Part shown: positions 12,159 through 20,109 of the stretch, in pieces
How positions within the stretch are numbered: position 1 is the stretch's first letter
Layout: every line of letters starts with the position of its first letter
Assembly (NCBI RefSeq): GCF_017168145.1
Contig: NZ_JADQTL010000009.1
Coordinates: forward strand, 496,001 to 560,000
DNA length: 64,000 nucleotides
Direction of reading: 5' to 3'
Origin: Anaerovorax sp. IOR16
Lineage (GTDB): Bacteria; Bacillota; Clostridia; Peptostreptococcales; Anaerovoracaceae
Notes under the pieces: model-generated
What the model was told of the DNA's origin: nothing
Databases searched by the model: none
Seen by the model: only the letters and a program-made list of their open reading frames with translations
Made by a program: the position numbers and the translations under genes

Positions 12159-12187
12159 ATTATACATTTTGTAAATAGAATAGTCAA
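12159..12187 (-). promoter_or_regulatory. sigma-A promoter of the RocR-like activator gene
   Basis: On the minus strand, TTGACT (12187-12182), exactly 17 bases, and TATAAT (12164-12159) form a near-consensus promoter about 45 bases before the chosen ATG. This supports the shorter protein start. Confidence 0.65.
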
Positions 12188-12318
12188 TCAATTTAAAAAA
12201 TTAGAATAATATCCATGGCTGGAGGAGCAGAGCAATAAAAAATTAATTCTAAGAGGAATTCAGGAAAAGTAATGGGTTTAATCCATTCTTCTTTAAGATT
12301 TCATGATTTTTGAAGAGT

Positions 12319-12336
12319 TTGGCATAATTGTTGCTT
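12319..12336 (+). promoter_or_regulatory. sigma-54 (-24/-12) promoter
   Basis: TTGGCAT-AATTG-TTGCTT carries GG (12321-12322) and GC (12333-12334) separated by exactly 10 bases, as required for RpoN. The expected start near 12346 gives a 60-nt leader to the ureohydrolase gene. The divergent activator supplies the needed AAA+ ATPase. A possible activator site is the imperfect palindrome with arms AATGG (12271) and CCATT (12283). Confidence 0.8.
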
Positions 12337-12407
12337 AATTATTAAGTTATAAAAGATGCATCTTAGAAATTTATGATATGCTTATTGGTGAGGAGGACTT
12401 ATAAATA

Positions 12408-13313
12408 ATGGATCAATTAAAATTTGGTATTTTGGGGTTAAACTATGATACGGAAGCAGGAAGAGGATGGCCGGGAGCAAGGTATGCACCTGACAGCATC
12501 CGAAGAGCTATGTCGGGCATTATGAACCGAATAGAAGAGGGACACCTGTTTGACGTCTGCAATAATTATTTGGTAGATTTTAATAAAATAGTTTTAAAAG
12601 ATTTTGGAAATGTAGATAATATTGCAAGATATGATCATGAAAGATCGCTAAAGGAGATGGCAGAAGAAATCGGTAAGATCATGTCAGATGGTTATACACC
12701 GATTTTGCTGGGAGGTGACCACTCTGTCACCAATGCGGGCTTTAAAGCAATTCATGATAAAAAGCCGGGAAAAATCGGGATTATAGATCTGGATGCACAT
12801 CTTGACCTGAAGTTTGACTCTGTTGCACAGGGAAGATTTTCAGGGAGCAGTGAAATCAGACGGGCAATTGAAATGGAAAGAGTTGATGCAAAAAATGTGG
12901 TGGAAATTGGACCGAGAGGATTTAATTATCCAGAGCATTACCATTATATCAAAGACAGTGGAATGACAATCTTTACTCCGAGAGAGGTATTCGAGCAGGG
13001 GGCAAAGGAAATTGCAAGAAGAGCGCTTGAAATTGCCGGGGACGGCACTGAGTACATTTATTTAACGGTGGACATTGATGCACTTGATATGGCATATGCG
13101 TTAGGATCCGGTGGACAGGAGCCTGCAGGATTAAACCATTTTCAAATGTCGGACCTCATCCGGGCTTTTGCTCCTCATGTAGATGCAATTGACTTTGTAG
13201 AGGTGAACCCGATGACGGATCACCGTGAGCTGACAAGCCACGTTGCGGCAAATCTCATATTAGATTATATTTCAAGCGTTTATTACGCGAAATTTGAGGA
13301 AGAGAAGCAATGA
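12408..13313 (+). CDS. ureohydrolase (agmatinase/arginase family)
   Basis: A 301-residue binuclear-Mn enzyme. Metal ligands are H105 (GGDHS), D129, H131 and D133 (DLDAHLD), and D222 and D224 (VDIDALD). Family members split a guanidino group to release urea from arginine, agmatine, guanidinobutyrate or related compounds. The segment after the last motif reads 'MAYALGSGGQEPAG' rather than the usual proline-rich 'DPxxxPGTGTPEPGG', so the substrate may be unusual. It starts the sigma-54-dependent operon, and its stop codon overlaps the ATG of the TRAP gene by 4 bases. The imported substrate may therefore be its substrate (inference). Confidence 0.85.
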   Translation: MDQLKFGILGLNYDTEAGRGWPGARYAPDSIRRAMSGIMNRIEEGHLFDVCNNYLVDFNKIVLKDFGNVDNIARYDHERSLKEMAEEIGKIMSDGYTPILLGGDHSVTNAGFKAIHDKKPGKIGIIDLDAHLDLKFDSVAQGRFSGSSEIRRAIEMERVDAKNVVEIGPRGFNYPEHYHYIKDSGMTIFTPREVFEQGAKEIARRALEIAGDGTEYIYLTVDIDALDMAYALGSGGQEPAGLNHFQMSDLIRAFAPHVDAIDFVEVNPMTDHRELTSHVAANLILDYISSVYYAKFEEEKQ

Positions 13314-13843
13314 AATATTTATTAAAGCTGAACAAAGTGATAGTAAGAATTGAGCAGGTGATACTTGGCGGAAGCATCATTGCTATGGCAATGATTTTGG
13401 TACTGAATGTTCTTGGAAGATTTTTTTTAGGAACCGGAATCAATGCTTCCGAAGAGCTTGGACAAACTCTGCTGGTATTTGTCACCTTTATCGGTTTGAG
13501 CTATTGTGCCACTACGGGGAAACACATTAATATGCTGGCAATTTTTGATATTATGCCAGGAAAAATGAAAAAATGCACCGCACTTGCAGTTTCGGGAATA
13601 ACCGCGGCAACAATGCTCACACTGTCTGTAATTTCTTTCCAGTATGCTTATTTAATGAAGACAATCGGTAAGGTAACGGTTTCTCTGCAAATTCCGGTTT
13701 ATTTTATTATTCTAGTCGTTTCTTTTGGATTTTTGTTTGCAGGAATTCAATATCTACTGGTTTTTATCCAAAATATCCGTAAAAAGGAGATTTATATCGG
13801 ATTAGAGGAAAGCTATACCTCGGAAGAAAGGGGGGAGAAGTAA
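13310..13843 (+). CDS. TRAP transporter small permease (DctQ family)
   Basis: A 177-residue protein with four predicted membrane helices, including 'GGSIIAMAMILVLNVLGRFF' (about 24-43) and 'EELGQTLLVFVTFIGLSYC', the usual DctQ pattern. Together with DctM it forms the membrane part of a sodium-driven TRAP carrier. The ATG overlaps the ureohydrolase stop (ATGA), implying translational coupling. Confidence 0.9.
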   Translation: MKYLLKLNKVIVRIEQVILGGSIIAMAMILVLNVLGRFFLGTGINASEELGQTLLVFVTFIGLSYCATTGKHINMLAIFDIMPGKMKKCTALAVSGITAATMLTLSVISFQYAYLMKTIGKVTVSLQIPVYFIILVVSFGFLFAGIQYLLVFIQNIRKKEIYIGLEESYTSEERGEK

Positions 13844-13844
13844 G

Positions 13845-15119
13845 ATGCTTTGGGTTTTGACAATTATCTTAATCTGCTGTTTGTTGTTCGGATTTCCGAT
13901 GTATATGGCAATGGTACTGGGTTCTCTTGTCTCAGTCATGGTGTTTTTACCTTCTTTACCTTTAAGTACAGTGATTCAGCAGCTAATGGCTGGAGTTCAG
14001 ACTTTTGCACTACTGGCGATTCCATTGTTTATTTTTGCGGCAGATATTATGAGTTCCGGACATACGGCTACGAGGCTAGTTGATTTAATGAAAGCTTTTA
14101 TTGGGCATATTTACGGTGGACTGGGGGCCACTATGGTCGGAACTTGTACGCTTTTCGGTGCTATCTCGGGTTCAACGCAGGCTACGGTTGTAGCAATCGG
14201 AAAAACAATGCGAGGAAATATGCTGGAAGCGGGATACCGTGATGAGGATATAAATGGACTGATTGTAACATCATCGAATATAGCGATGTTTATTCCTCCG
14301 AGTGTAGCCATGATCATGTATTGTGTCGTAACGGGAACCTCAGTTGGAGAAATGTTTATTGCTGGTATTGGCCCGGGGATTTTATTAGCGATTCTCTTTT
14401 CCGTATATATTTATTTTCACTCGAAAAAACTGGATTTGCCAAGAACTCCAAAGATGACATGGGGACAGCGGGGACGGGCGCTGCAAAAAGCGATTCTTCC
14501 TATGGGATTTCCGATCATCGTTGTGGGAAGCATTTATTCCGGTATTTGCAGCCCTACGGAAGCAGCAGCCATCTCAGTACTGTATGCGTTTATATTAGAA
14601 GTCGTGATTTATCGAACCATAAAACTGAAAGATATCGGTAAGATTGCATTATCGACGGGAGCGGTGACCGCAACGTTGTTTATTCTGTTATCAAGCGGGC
14701 AGATATTCTCATTGGTTTTAACCTATGCAAATGTACCTCAGATACTGACGTCAGGGCTTCTTGGTGACAATCCTTCCTCTATTCTGGTCCTTGCATGTGT
14801 AACATTATTTTTCTTTATTGCCTGTATGTTTGTAGATCCACTTGTTGCAATCGTAGTATTGACGCCGATGTTTTATGGACCGGCAATGGCCGCAGGAATT
14901 GACCCGATTTGGCTGGGAATCATTATTACTTTACAAAATACACTCGGAGCCGTTTCTCCCCCATTCGGGTGCAATATATTTACAGCTTGTGCAGCCTTTG
15001 ACGTACCCTATATGAGGGTTGTGAAAGGACTTCCGCCTTATCTAATCATATTAGTCATTTTATCAGTTATATTAATATTCTTTCCTCAGATAATTACTTT
15101 TTATAGAGTATTTATATAA
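13845..15119 (+). CDS. TRAP transporter large permease (DctM family)
   Basis: A 424-residue protein with about 12 membrane helices. Features typical of DctM include 'AIPLFIFAADIMSSG', 'GAISGSTQATVVAIGKTM' and 'TQNTLGAVSPPFGCNIF'-like segments. It carries out substrate translocation with Na+. It begins 1 base after the DctQ stop and ends right before the binding-protein gene. Substrate is unknown; the operon partner suggests a guanidino compound or amino acid. Confidence 0.92.
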   Translation: MLWVLTIILICCLLFGFPMYMAMVLGSLVSVMVFLPSLPLSTVIQQLMAGVQTFALLAIPLFIFAADIMSSGHTATRLVDLMKAFIGHIYGGLGATMVGTCTLFGAISGSTQATVVAIGKTMRGNMLEAGYRDEDINGLIVTSSNIAMFIPPSVAMIMYCVVTGTSVGEMFIAGIGPGILLAILFSVYIYFHSKKLDLPRTPKMTWGQRGRALQKAILPMGFPIIVVGSIYSGICSPTEAAAISVLYAFILEVVIYRTIKLKDIGKIALSTGAVTATLFILLSSGQIFSLVLTYANVPQILTSGLLGDNPSSILVLACVTLFFFIACMFVDPLVAIVVLTPMFYGPAMAAGIDPIWLGIIITLQNTLGAVSPPFGCNIFTACAAFDVPYMRVVKGLPPYLIILVILSVILIFFPQIITFYRVFI

Positions 15120-15142
15120 TGATATTTAAAGGAGGTTACAAA

Positions 15143-16204
15143 ATGAAAAAGAGAATTTTTAGTTTACTTGTCTGTACGGTAATGGTAGTAGGCATGACCT
15201 TGAGTTTGTCAGGGTGCGGCAGCAGCGGGCAGGGAGATACGGGCTCAAACGAGGTATGGAAGCTGGCTCATACCGAGTCGACGGATACCATGTATGATAT
15301 GTGGGCAAATAAATTTGCCGAGTTGGTAAATGAAAAATCAGAAGGAAGAATTACCGTTGAAGTTTATCCGGTAGGACAGCTTGGCGATTCTGCCGCTCAA
15401 CTGGAGATGATTCAGACGGGGGGACTTGATATCGGAATCTTTGCGGCAGGCGATGTCGGAAGTACCTTCCCTGCTACACAGGCAATGGCACTCAATTTTC
15501 TTTTCAGTGAAAATGATAAAGTAAATGAGGCAGTACTTACAAAAGGTGAAGCAACGAAGAAGCTCAACGAAATGTTTGATAAAAAAGGAATCCATGTTTA
15601 TGATTGGTTAAGTCTGGGAAATATGCAGTGGACGAGCAATAAACCATTACATTCTCTAGATGATTTTAAGGGCTTTAAAATGAGAATTATGAATACACCG
15701 CTTATCAGTAAAAATTATAAGGCATTGGGAGCAAATCCGACACCGATGGCATTTATGGAAACTTACAGCGGGCTTCAGCTGAAAACGGTACAGGGAACGG
15801 AGCAGCCAATAAATGCAATTGAAGAAATGAAATTTTATGAAGTGCAGGATTATATCACTTTTTCAAATCATGCACAGATGGCAAGCTTTGTTGCATTTAA
15901 TGGTGAATTCTACAATGGTTTAAGTGACGAAGACAAAGAAATTATTGATAGTATTAAGGCAGACATGGAGGCCTATGCTTCGGAAAGCTTGGAAAAGGTT
16001 CAGAAAGAAAAATTTGAAATTATTAAAGAGAAAAAGCCGGATATCAAAATTGAATATCTGACAGAAGACGAAAGAGCAAGCTTTGCAAAAGCAAGCATGG
16101 CAGTGCGAGATAACATTGTAGATCTTGCCGGTGAAGAAGGAAAAGAGGTCATGGATCTTGTAATTGTAGATGTTGAAAATTTTGAAAAAGAGCTGGGAAA
16201 CTAA
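15143..16204 (+). CDS. TRAP transporter substrate-binding lipoprotein (DctP family)
   Basis: A 353-residue secreted binding protein. The signal peptide ends in a lipobox at about residues 20-26 (LSLSGCG), so it is anchored to the membrane by a lipidated Cys. The DctP core includes 'VYPVGQLGDSAAQLEMIQTGGLDIG' and the conserved Arg in 'FKMRIMNTPL', which normally binds a substrate carboxylate. The start ATG 15143 follows AAAGGAGG; an in-frame start at 15119 would sit before the SD. It is the last gene of the sigma-54 operon. Confidence 0.9.
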   Translation: MKKRIFSLLVCTVMVVGMTLSLSGCGSSGQGDTGSNEVWKLAHTESTDTMYDMWANKFAELVNEKSEGRITVEVYPVGQLGDSAAQLEMIQTGGLDIGIFAAGDVGSTFPATQAMALNFLFSENDKVNEAVLTKGEATKKLNEMFDKKGIHVYDWLSLGNMQWTSNKPLHSLDDFKGFKMRIMNTPLISKNYKALGANPTPMAFMETYSGLQLKTVQGTEQPINAIEEMKFYEVQDYITFSNHAQMASFVAFNGEFYNGLSDEDKEIIDSIKADMEAYASESLEKVQKEKFEIIKEKKPDIKIEYLTEDERASFAKASMAVRDNIVDLAGEEGKEVMDLVIVDVENFEKELGN

Positions 16205-16231
16205 AGTTAAAAAAATTAGTAAAAACAAAAG

Positions 16232-16267
16232 AAAAACTCTCGGGCCTTCGTAAGGCAGAGAGTTTTT
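16232..16267 (+). terminator. Rho-independent terminator of the TRAP operon
   Basis: AAAAACTCTC pairs with GAGAGTTTTT around an inner GCC/GGC stem, ending in five T. It lies 28 bases after the DctP stop. Confidence 0.85.
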
Positions 16268-16322
16268 CATTTAGCGGAATTTCCTTTTTCATTGAAATGA
16301 AAATCTATTTATGATTTAATGA

Positions 16323-16407
16323 TCTGAGCTGGTCACGATGGCAAAGGAACGTGGCGCATCTATAATCGCGGTTACGGGTCACGATGGATTGGATGGTGTG
16401 AAAGAAG
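16323..16407 (+). pseudogene. decayed fragment of the PHP-domain gene
   Basis: These 85 bases match 17283-17367 inside the PHP gene at a constant offset of 960 bases, with 10 mismatches by hand count (about 88 percent). The reading frame is still open and encodes 'LVTMAKERGASIIAVTGHDG', in which the metal-binding Asp of TDHDG has become Gly. No start codon or downstream homology is present, so this is a remnant of a duplication. Confidence 0.75.
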
Positions 16408-16415
16408 AATGTATA

Positions 16416-16445
16416 TTCACATTTTTCTCTTTTTAAAAATATAAT
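16416..16445 (+). promoter_or_regulatory. sigma-A promoter
   Basis: TTCACA (16416-16421), 18 bases, TATAAT (16440-16445), placed 36 bases before the ATG of the 176-residue gene. Confidence 0.55.
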
Positions 16446-16480
16446 ATCAAACAGATAGAATGATAGAAGGAGGAAAATAA

Positions 16481-17011
16481 ATGAATCATGAATTAAACTC
16501 TAAAAATAAACAATTATTTCATAGAATGAATGAGAATAGCAGTAATCTTAGTGAAGATTTTTCGGTTGCGGAATTATTAGAGAGATATACAACGGAAAAT
16601 TCTAAAATAGGATATTTACTATTTAAAATTGAGACGGCTCTTGGAACACTTCCGGTTCCAAATGCAAAAGTAACAGTGAGTAAACCATTAGGTAATGGTT
16701 ACTATATTTCAAAAGTTGTCATGACTGATATTGATGGTAAAACAGAAACCTTTGCGTTACCAACTGTTAGTGCAGAATTATCACAAGCTCCAGGCATTAT
16801 TCGTCCATATTCGATATACGATGTGACTGTGTCTGCACCTGGTTATTTTGACGTAGAGCTTTTTAATATCCCTATTTTTGAAAATATTACTGCAGTACAG
16901 CCAATAAATTTATTTCCGGATTTAGGTTTTGGTTCTGGTCAAAAAATTGAACAAATTTATGATATTTATCCGACAGGTCCTGAAATTTTTAAGAGAGGAT
17001 ACTTTTTATAA
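16481..17011 (+). CDS. conserved protein with carboxypeptidase-regulatory-like beta-sandwich
   Basis: A 176-residue protein of unknown function, with no signal peptide. The first 45 residues are polar and Asn-rich. Residues about 50-150 resemble a carboxypeptidase regulatory-like (transthyretin-type) sandwich: 'ALGTLPVPNAKVTVSKP', 'DGKTETFALPT', 'YSIYDVTVSAPGYFDVELFNIPIFE'. Proteins with this pattern are common in spore-forming Clostridia, sometimes near spore-coat or S-layer genes; that association is from memory. It has its own promoter and terminator. It lies between the PHP gene and the PHP fragment, so its arrival may relate to that duplication. Confidence 0.7.
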   Translation: MNHELNSKNKQLFHRMNENSSNLSEDFSVAELLERYTTENSKIGYLLFKIETALGTLPVPNAKVTVSKPLGNGYYISKVVMTDIDGKTETFALPTVSAELSQAPGIIRPYSIYDVTVSAPGYFDVELFNIPIFENITAVQPINLFPDLGFGSGQKIEQIYDIYPTGPEIFKRGYFL

Positions 17012-17032
17012 AAAGTTATAAAATTTTTACTT

Positions 17033-17067
17033 AAAAAGTAGTGACATATGGTCGTTACTACTTTTTA
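17033..17067 (+). terminator. Rho-independent terminator
   Basis: AAAAAGTAGT pairs with ACTACTTTTT around an inner GAC/GTC pair. It lies 20 bases after the 176-residue gene. Confidence 0.8.
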
Positions 17068-17070
17068 TAG

Positions 17071-17150
17071 TTTGTCCGCCATGGACGAGCTCTTATGGGT
17101 GAAAGCCCTTAACACGCTCAGGTAGTGGGAAGGGTGTGAGAGGTCGGAAA
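17071..17150 (+). other. structured RNA-like segment, possible group II intron 5' remnant
   Basis: This 80-base stretch is markedly more GC-rich than its surroundings. It contains a GTCC-GCCAT-GGAC hairpin (about 17072-17084) and, shortly after, GGGT-GAAA-GCCC, a stem closed by a GNRA tetraloop. Further short self-complementary pieces follow. The style resembles domain I of bacterial group II introns, but no reverse-transcriptase gene or domain V/VI was found nearby. Confidence 0.3.
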
Positions 17151-17181
17151 AATATTTAATTCTCCCTCATGCTTGATTTCT

Positions 17182-17209
17182 TTGATTTTTTTATAATTAT
17201 CAGTATAAT
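17182..17209 (+). promoter_or_regulatory. sigma-A promoter of the PHP gene
   Basis: TTGATT (17182-17187), 16 bases, TATAAT (17204-17209). The SD AAGGAGGG follows almost at once, so the leader is very short. Confidence 0.55.
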
Positions 17210-17231
17210 AGATAAAAAAGGAGGGAAACGA

Positions 17232-18110
17232 ATGATTGACTTACATTTGCATACGTTTTATTCGGATGGAAGCTTATCTCCTTCTGAATTGGTCACGACG
17301 GCAAAGGATCGTGGTGCATCTGTGATTGCGGTTACGGATCACGATGGATTGGATGGTGTGGAAGAAGCGATAAAAGCTGGCAATAAATTGGGGATAAAGG
17401 TGATATCGGGAATTGAATTTTCGGCACAGCTTCCAGATTTTTTGGATTCTTCTCCTTGTTTTATGCATCTTTTAGGTTATGGTATCGATGTGAAAAATAA
17501 AGCCTTGCAGGAAGCAGTAAAAGATATTTTAAGAAAGAGAAAAGAGCGTAATGATAAATTATTGAATGCATTGAGAGAAAAGGGTTATATTTTAGACAAG
17601 CAGGATTTTCAGGTTTATCCGCAGCAGACTTATATTGGAAAGCCTAATTTTGCCAGAGCATTATTAAAACGAGGCTATATTCAAGAATTAAGAGAAGCTT
17701 TTCAAGCAGGAGAATTTTTAGAGGCTCCGGAAATCAAGGCGATTCATAGAGTTAAAATTGATGTTCGGGAAGCAATTTCTTTGATTGAGAACGCTGGTGG
17801 AGTTGCGGTTTTGGCACATCCCTTGAAAATCTCCTATAAAGGGAAAAACCAACCTGGACAGGCCGGTTTTTTTGAAGTATTGTCATCCTTGTTATTTCGT
17901 TTGAAAAAATCAGGTTTACAAGGAATGGAGTGTTATTATAGCCGTCATTTGCCTTATGAAACGGAGCAGTTACTTGCACTTGCGGATGAATTTAATTTGT
18001 TGGTAAGTGCGGGATCGGATTTTCATGGTCCAGAGTTTGATGAAAATTTAAAGATTGGAACTCTAGCTGTAGAAGTGGAAGAAGGACGTTTAGACTGGGT
18101 ATATCACTAA
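17232..18110 (+). CDS. PHP-domain phosphoesterase (TrpH/YciV-like)
   Basis: A 292-residue metal-dependent phosphoesterase of the PHP superfamily. Motifs in order are 'DLHLHTFYSDGS' at the N-terminus, 'AVTDHDGLDG' (about 36-45), 'VLAHPLKI' (about 195-202) and the late 'GSDFHGP'. The TrpH/YciV family, about 280-290 residues, includes 3',5'-nucleoside bisphosphate phosphatase and 5'-3' RNA exonuclease activity. The ATG 17232 follows AAGGAGGGAAACGA. An 85-base decayed copy lies 960 bases upstream. Confidence 0.88.
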   Translation: MIDLHLHTFYSDGSLSPSELVTTAKDRGASVIAVTDHDGLDGVEEAIKAGNKLGIKVISGIEFSAQLPDFLDSSPCFMHLLGYGIDVKNKALQEAVKDILRKRKERNDKLLNALREKGYILDKQDFQVYPQQTYIGKPNFARALLKRGYIQELREAFQAGEFLEAPEIKAIHRVKIDVREAISLIENAGGVAVLAHPLKISYKGKNQPGQAGFFEVLSSLLFRLKKSGLQGMECYYSRHLPYETEQLLALADEFNLLVSAGSDFHGPEFDENLKIGTLAVEVEEGRLDWVYH

Positions 18111-18192
18111 AAGTGGTTAAAGCTTCACATAAACCGAGGTGTGACGGAGTGGTGGTAAATTTGCAGCTTCTTAAACTATTTAGTCTAACTGT

Positions 18193-20109
18193 TTATAAAG
18201 CGCAAAAGTACGGCAAGGACACCTCTGCATGGAAGCCTTTTTCATCGGCATACAAATTAATCACACCATCATACCGTTCCACGGTTTCTAAAACTGAGGA
18301 AATGCCAAGACCGAAGCCGTTTCGCTTGGACGATAAGTATTTTTCTCCTCTGGTTTTAAGCTTTCCGTCAAAGCTGTTATCTACAACCAATTCAAGCTGT
18401 CCATCCTGTACTCGTCCGGCGATAAAAATTGTCTTATCTCCGATTTGCTGACGCTGGCAGGCTTCTATCGCGTTCTCCAGCAGATTTCCAAGAAGACCGC
18501 AAAGGTCGACAATGGGGAAATTCAGCACTTCGGGAAGCAAAAGCCTTGCCCGGAACTGGATACCGCTAGACTGTGCAAGATTGCTGTAATACTGTACCAG
18601 CGCATCTAGCTCAATGTTGTCTGTTAGACGACCTAGTCGGGTACCCTCGTTAATCTCTGTGATACTGCGGATATAGTTTTCCAGTTCTTCACGGCGACCT
18701 TTCTCGGAAAGCGTCATCAGGGTGCGAAGATGATGGCGAAAGTCATGGCGCAGCTTAGCACTTTCCTCTACCTTCTGGTTCATTTGGCGCAGATGCTCCA
18801 CTTGCATAGTGAGCTGGCGTTTCATCTGGCGCTGTTCTTCAGCATAGACAAGGCTGTGTCGGTATCCCATGGCTACATCGTACCATAACACCACGCCTGT
18901 TGCGATTACAAGGCTTAAGCTGCCCCATTCCTGAAACCAGCCGCTAAAGACAGGCTCGTAGTTTGGCAGAAGCCGATCCCAGACAAAGGCGCAGGCATAT
19001 ACAATATCCGCATAGAGCAATATTGTTGCTTGTTCTATATTTCGGCGCATCGCTACAACGGAAGTAAACAGTAGATAAAGGGCAGTAAGCAGCTTAAAGC
19101 CGAAAACCACATTGGAAAAGGCAAGCATCACCGGCAGTGTCAGTTGCGCGGCAAACAATCCGTAAAGTAGCGCCAGCACACAGACTATTCCTGCTAAAGT
19201 ACCACTGATTATCTGTGCATATCTTTTCGCATCGCAAATACGATTGTGAAGAAGGATGACGAGTAGCGTCACCAGATATCCGCTGACCAGTTCTATGGAA
19301 TACCAAGGCTGGATCGGAAGCGGTAGGATACCATGTACCACAGAATAGGAAGTAAACACTGCGGTTGAAAAGCACAGCAGGAAAAAGATCCAGATATTGT
19401 TCCTTCTGTGGGTACGAATGGCAAGATAAAAGCTAAAAATGGCAAGCATCAGTGTCACTGTGACCAAAATCAGGCAGAGACCGATTCGAACTCCCCGAGT
19501 GGTGTTTAAATTCAGCGGTTCGCCAAAGGCTGGAGGATAAACTAGGCCGCTGTATATCCATGAGTGGTCACTGACAGCCAGCAGAAGCGTTACCTTGCTG
19601 GAGGCTTCGAAGGTGATCATACGGCATTGGGTCTGATCCTGATATTCCATCATGTTCGGATCGCCCATCTGCAGCTTCAGATTATTATCAATGTAAAACC
19701 GGTAGGTGGAATAGATTTCTGGAAGCTCAATGGCATAGGTGTGAACTTCCTCCGGCAGATAGAGTGTTAACGCATAGCTGGAGCTACCATGTGGGGAGCG
19801 GTGGGAGTCGCCTATGGCAAAATTTGAGCCCTCGCCGATGGACAGGTATTGATAATTGTCACCCTGCTGCTCTAAAGTTTCCGGTGTTAGTAGGCGGTCC
19901 GCATAGTAACGCCAGCCGTCCCGCAGATAGCGGATGGGCGTGTTCGTCCAATCCGCCTCTGAAACATACAGCGCGCCATTAATGGCCTGGGGTGCAGCTT
20001 TTGTATACTTGTTATCAAAGTGGTATAAGGCGATAAACAGTACGGAGGAAAGTATAATTGTCAGAAGCAGCACCAGAGAAAGCCGCAATACAAAGGGTTT
20101 TTTATCCAT
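18193..20109 (-). CDS. 7TM sensor histidine kinase (7TMR-DISM, GHKL type)
   Basis: A 638-residue sensor. It has one N-terminal membrane helix, then an extracellular beta-rich domain of the 7TMR-DISM type (about 40-200, a fold related to carbohydrate-binding modules). Seven membrane helices (about 215-410) and a coiled coil with the phospho-acceptor segment '[14 protein letters not shown]' (His near 452) follow. A GHKL ATPase has its N-box '[14 protein letters not shown]' near 543 and its G-box 'GFGLG' near 600. The kinase core resembles AgrC/ComD-type kinases that pair with LytTR regulators. It is the last gene of a tightly overlapping operon (8-base overlap with the surface-protein gene). 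Confidence 0.85.
   Translation of the reverse strand: MDKKPFVLRLSLVLLLTIILSSVLFIALYHFDNKYTKAAPQAINGALYVSEADWTNTPIRYLRDGWRYYADRLLTPETLEQQGDNYQYLSIGEGSNFAIGDSHRSPHGSSSYALTLYLPEEVHTYAIELPEIYSTYRFYIDNNLKLQMGDPNMMEYQDQTQCRMITFEASSKVTLLLAVSDHSWIYSGLVYPPAFGEPLNLNTTRGVRIGLCLILVTVTLMLAIFSFYLAIRTHRRNNIWIFFLLCFSTAVFTSYSVVHGILPLPIQPWYSIELVSGYLVTLLVILLHNRICDAKRYAQIISGTLAGIVCVLALLYGLFAAQLTLPVMLAFSNVVFGFKLLTALYLLFTSVVAMRRNIEQATILLYADIVYACAFVWDRLLPNYEPVFSGWFQEWGSLSLVIATGVVLWYDVAMGYRHSLVYAEEQRQMKRQLTMQVEHLRQMNQKVEESAKLRHDFRHHLRTLMTLSEKGRREELENYIRSITEINEGTRLGRLTDNIELDALVQYYSNLAQSSGIQFRARLLLPEVLNFPIVDLCGLLGNLLENAIEACQRQQIGDKTIFIAGRVQDGQLELVVDNSFDGKLKTRGEKYLSSKRNGFGLGISSVLETVERYDGVINLYADEKGFHAEVSLPYFCAL

Noticed and set aside
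18113-18451. 112-residue plus-strand frame at the end of the kinase gene
   Set aside because: It is antisense to the conserved GHKL ATPase region, has no SD and no family pattern.
19094-19375. 93-residue minus frame within the kinase
   Set aside because: Shadow of the 7TM segment in another frame; no SD.
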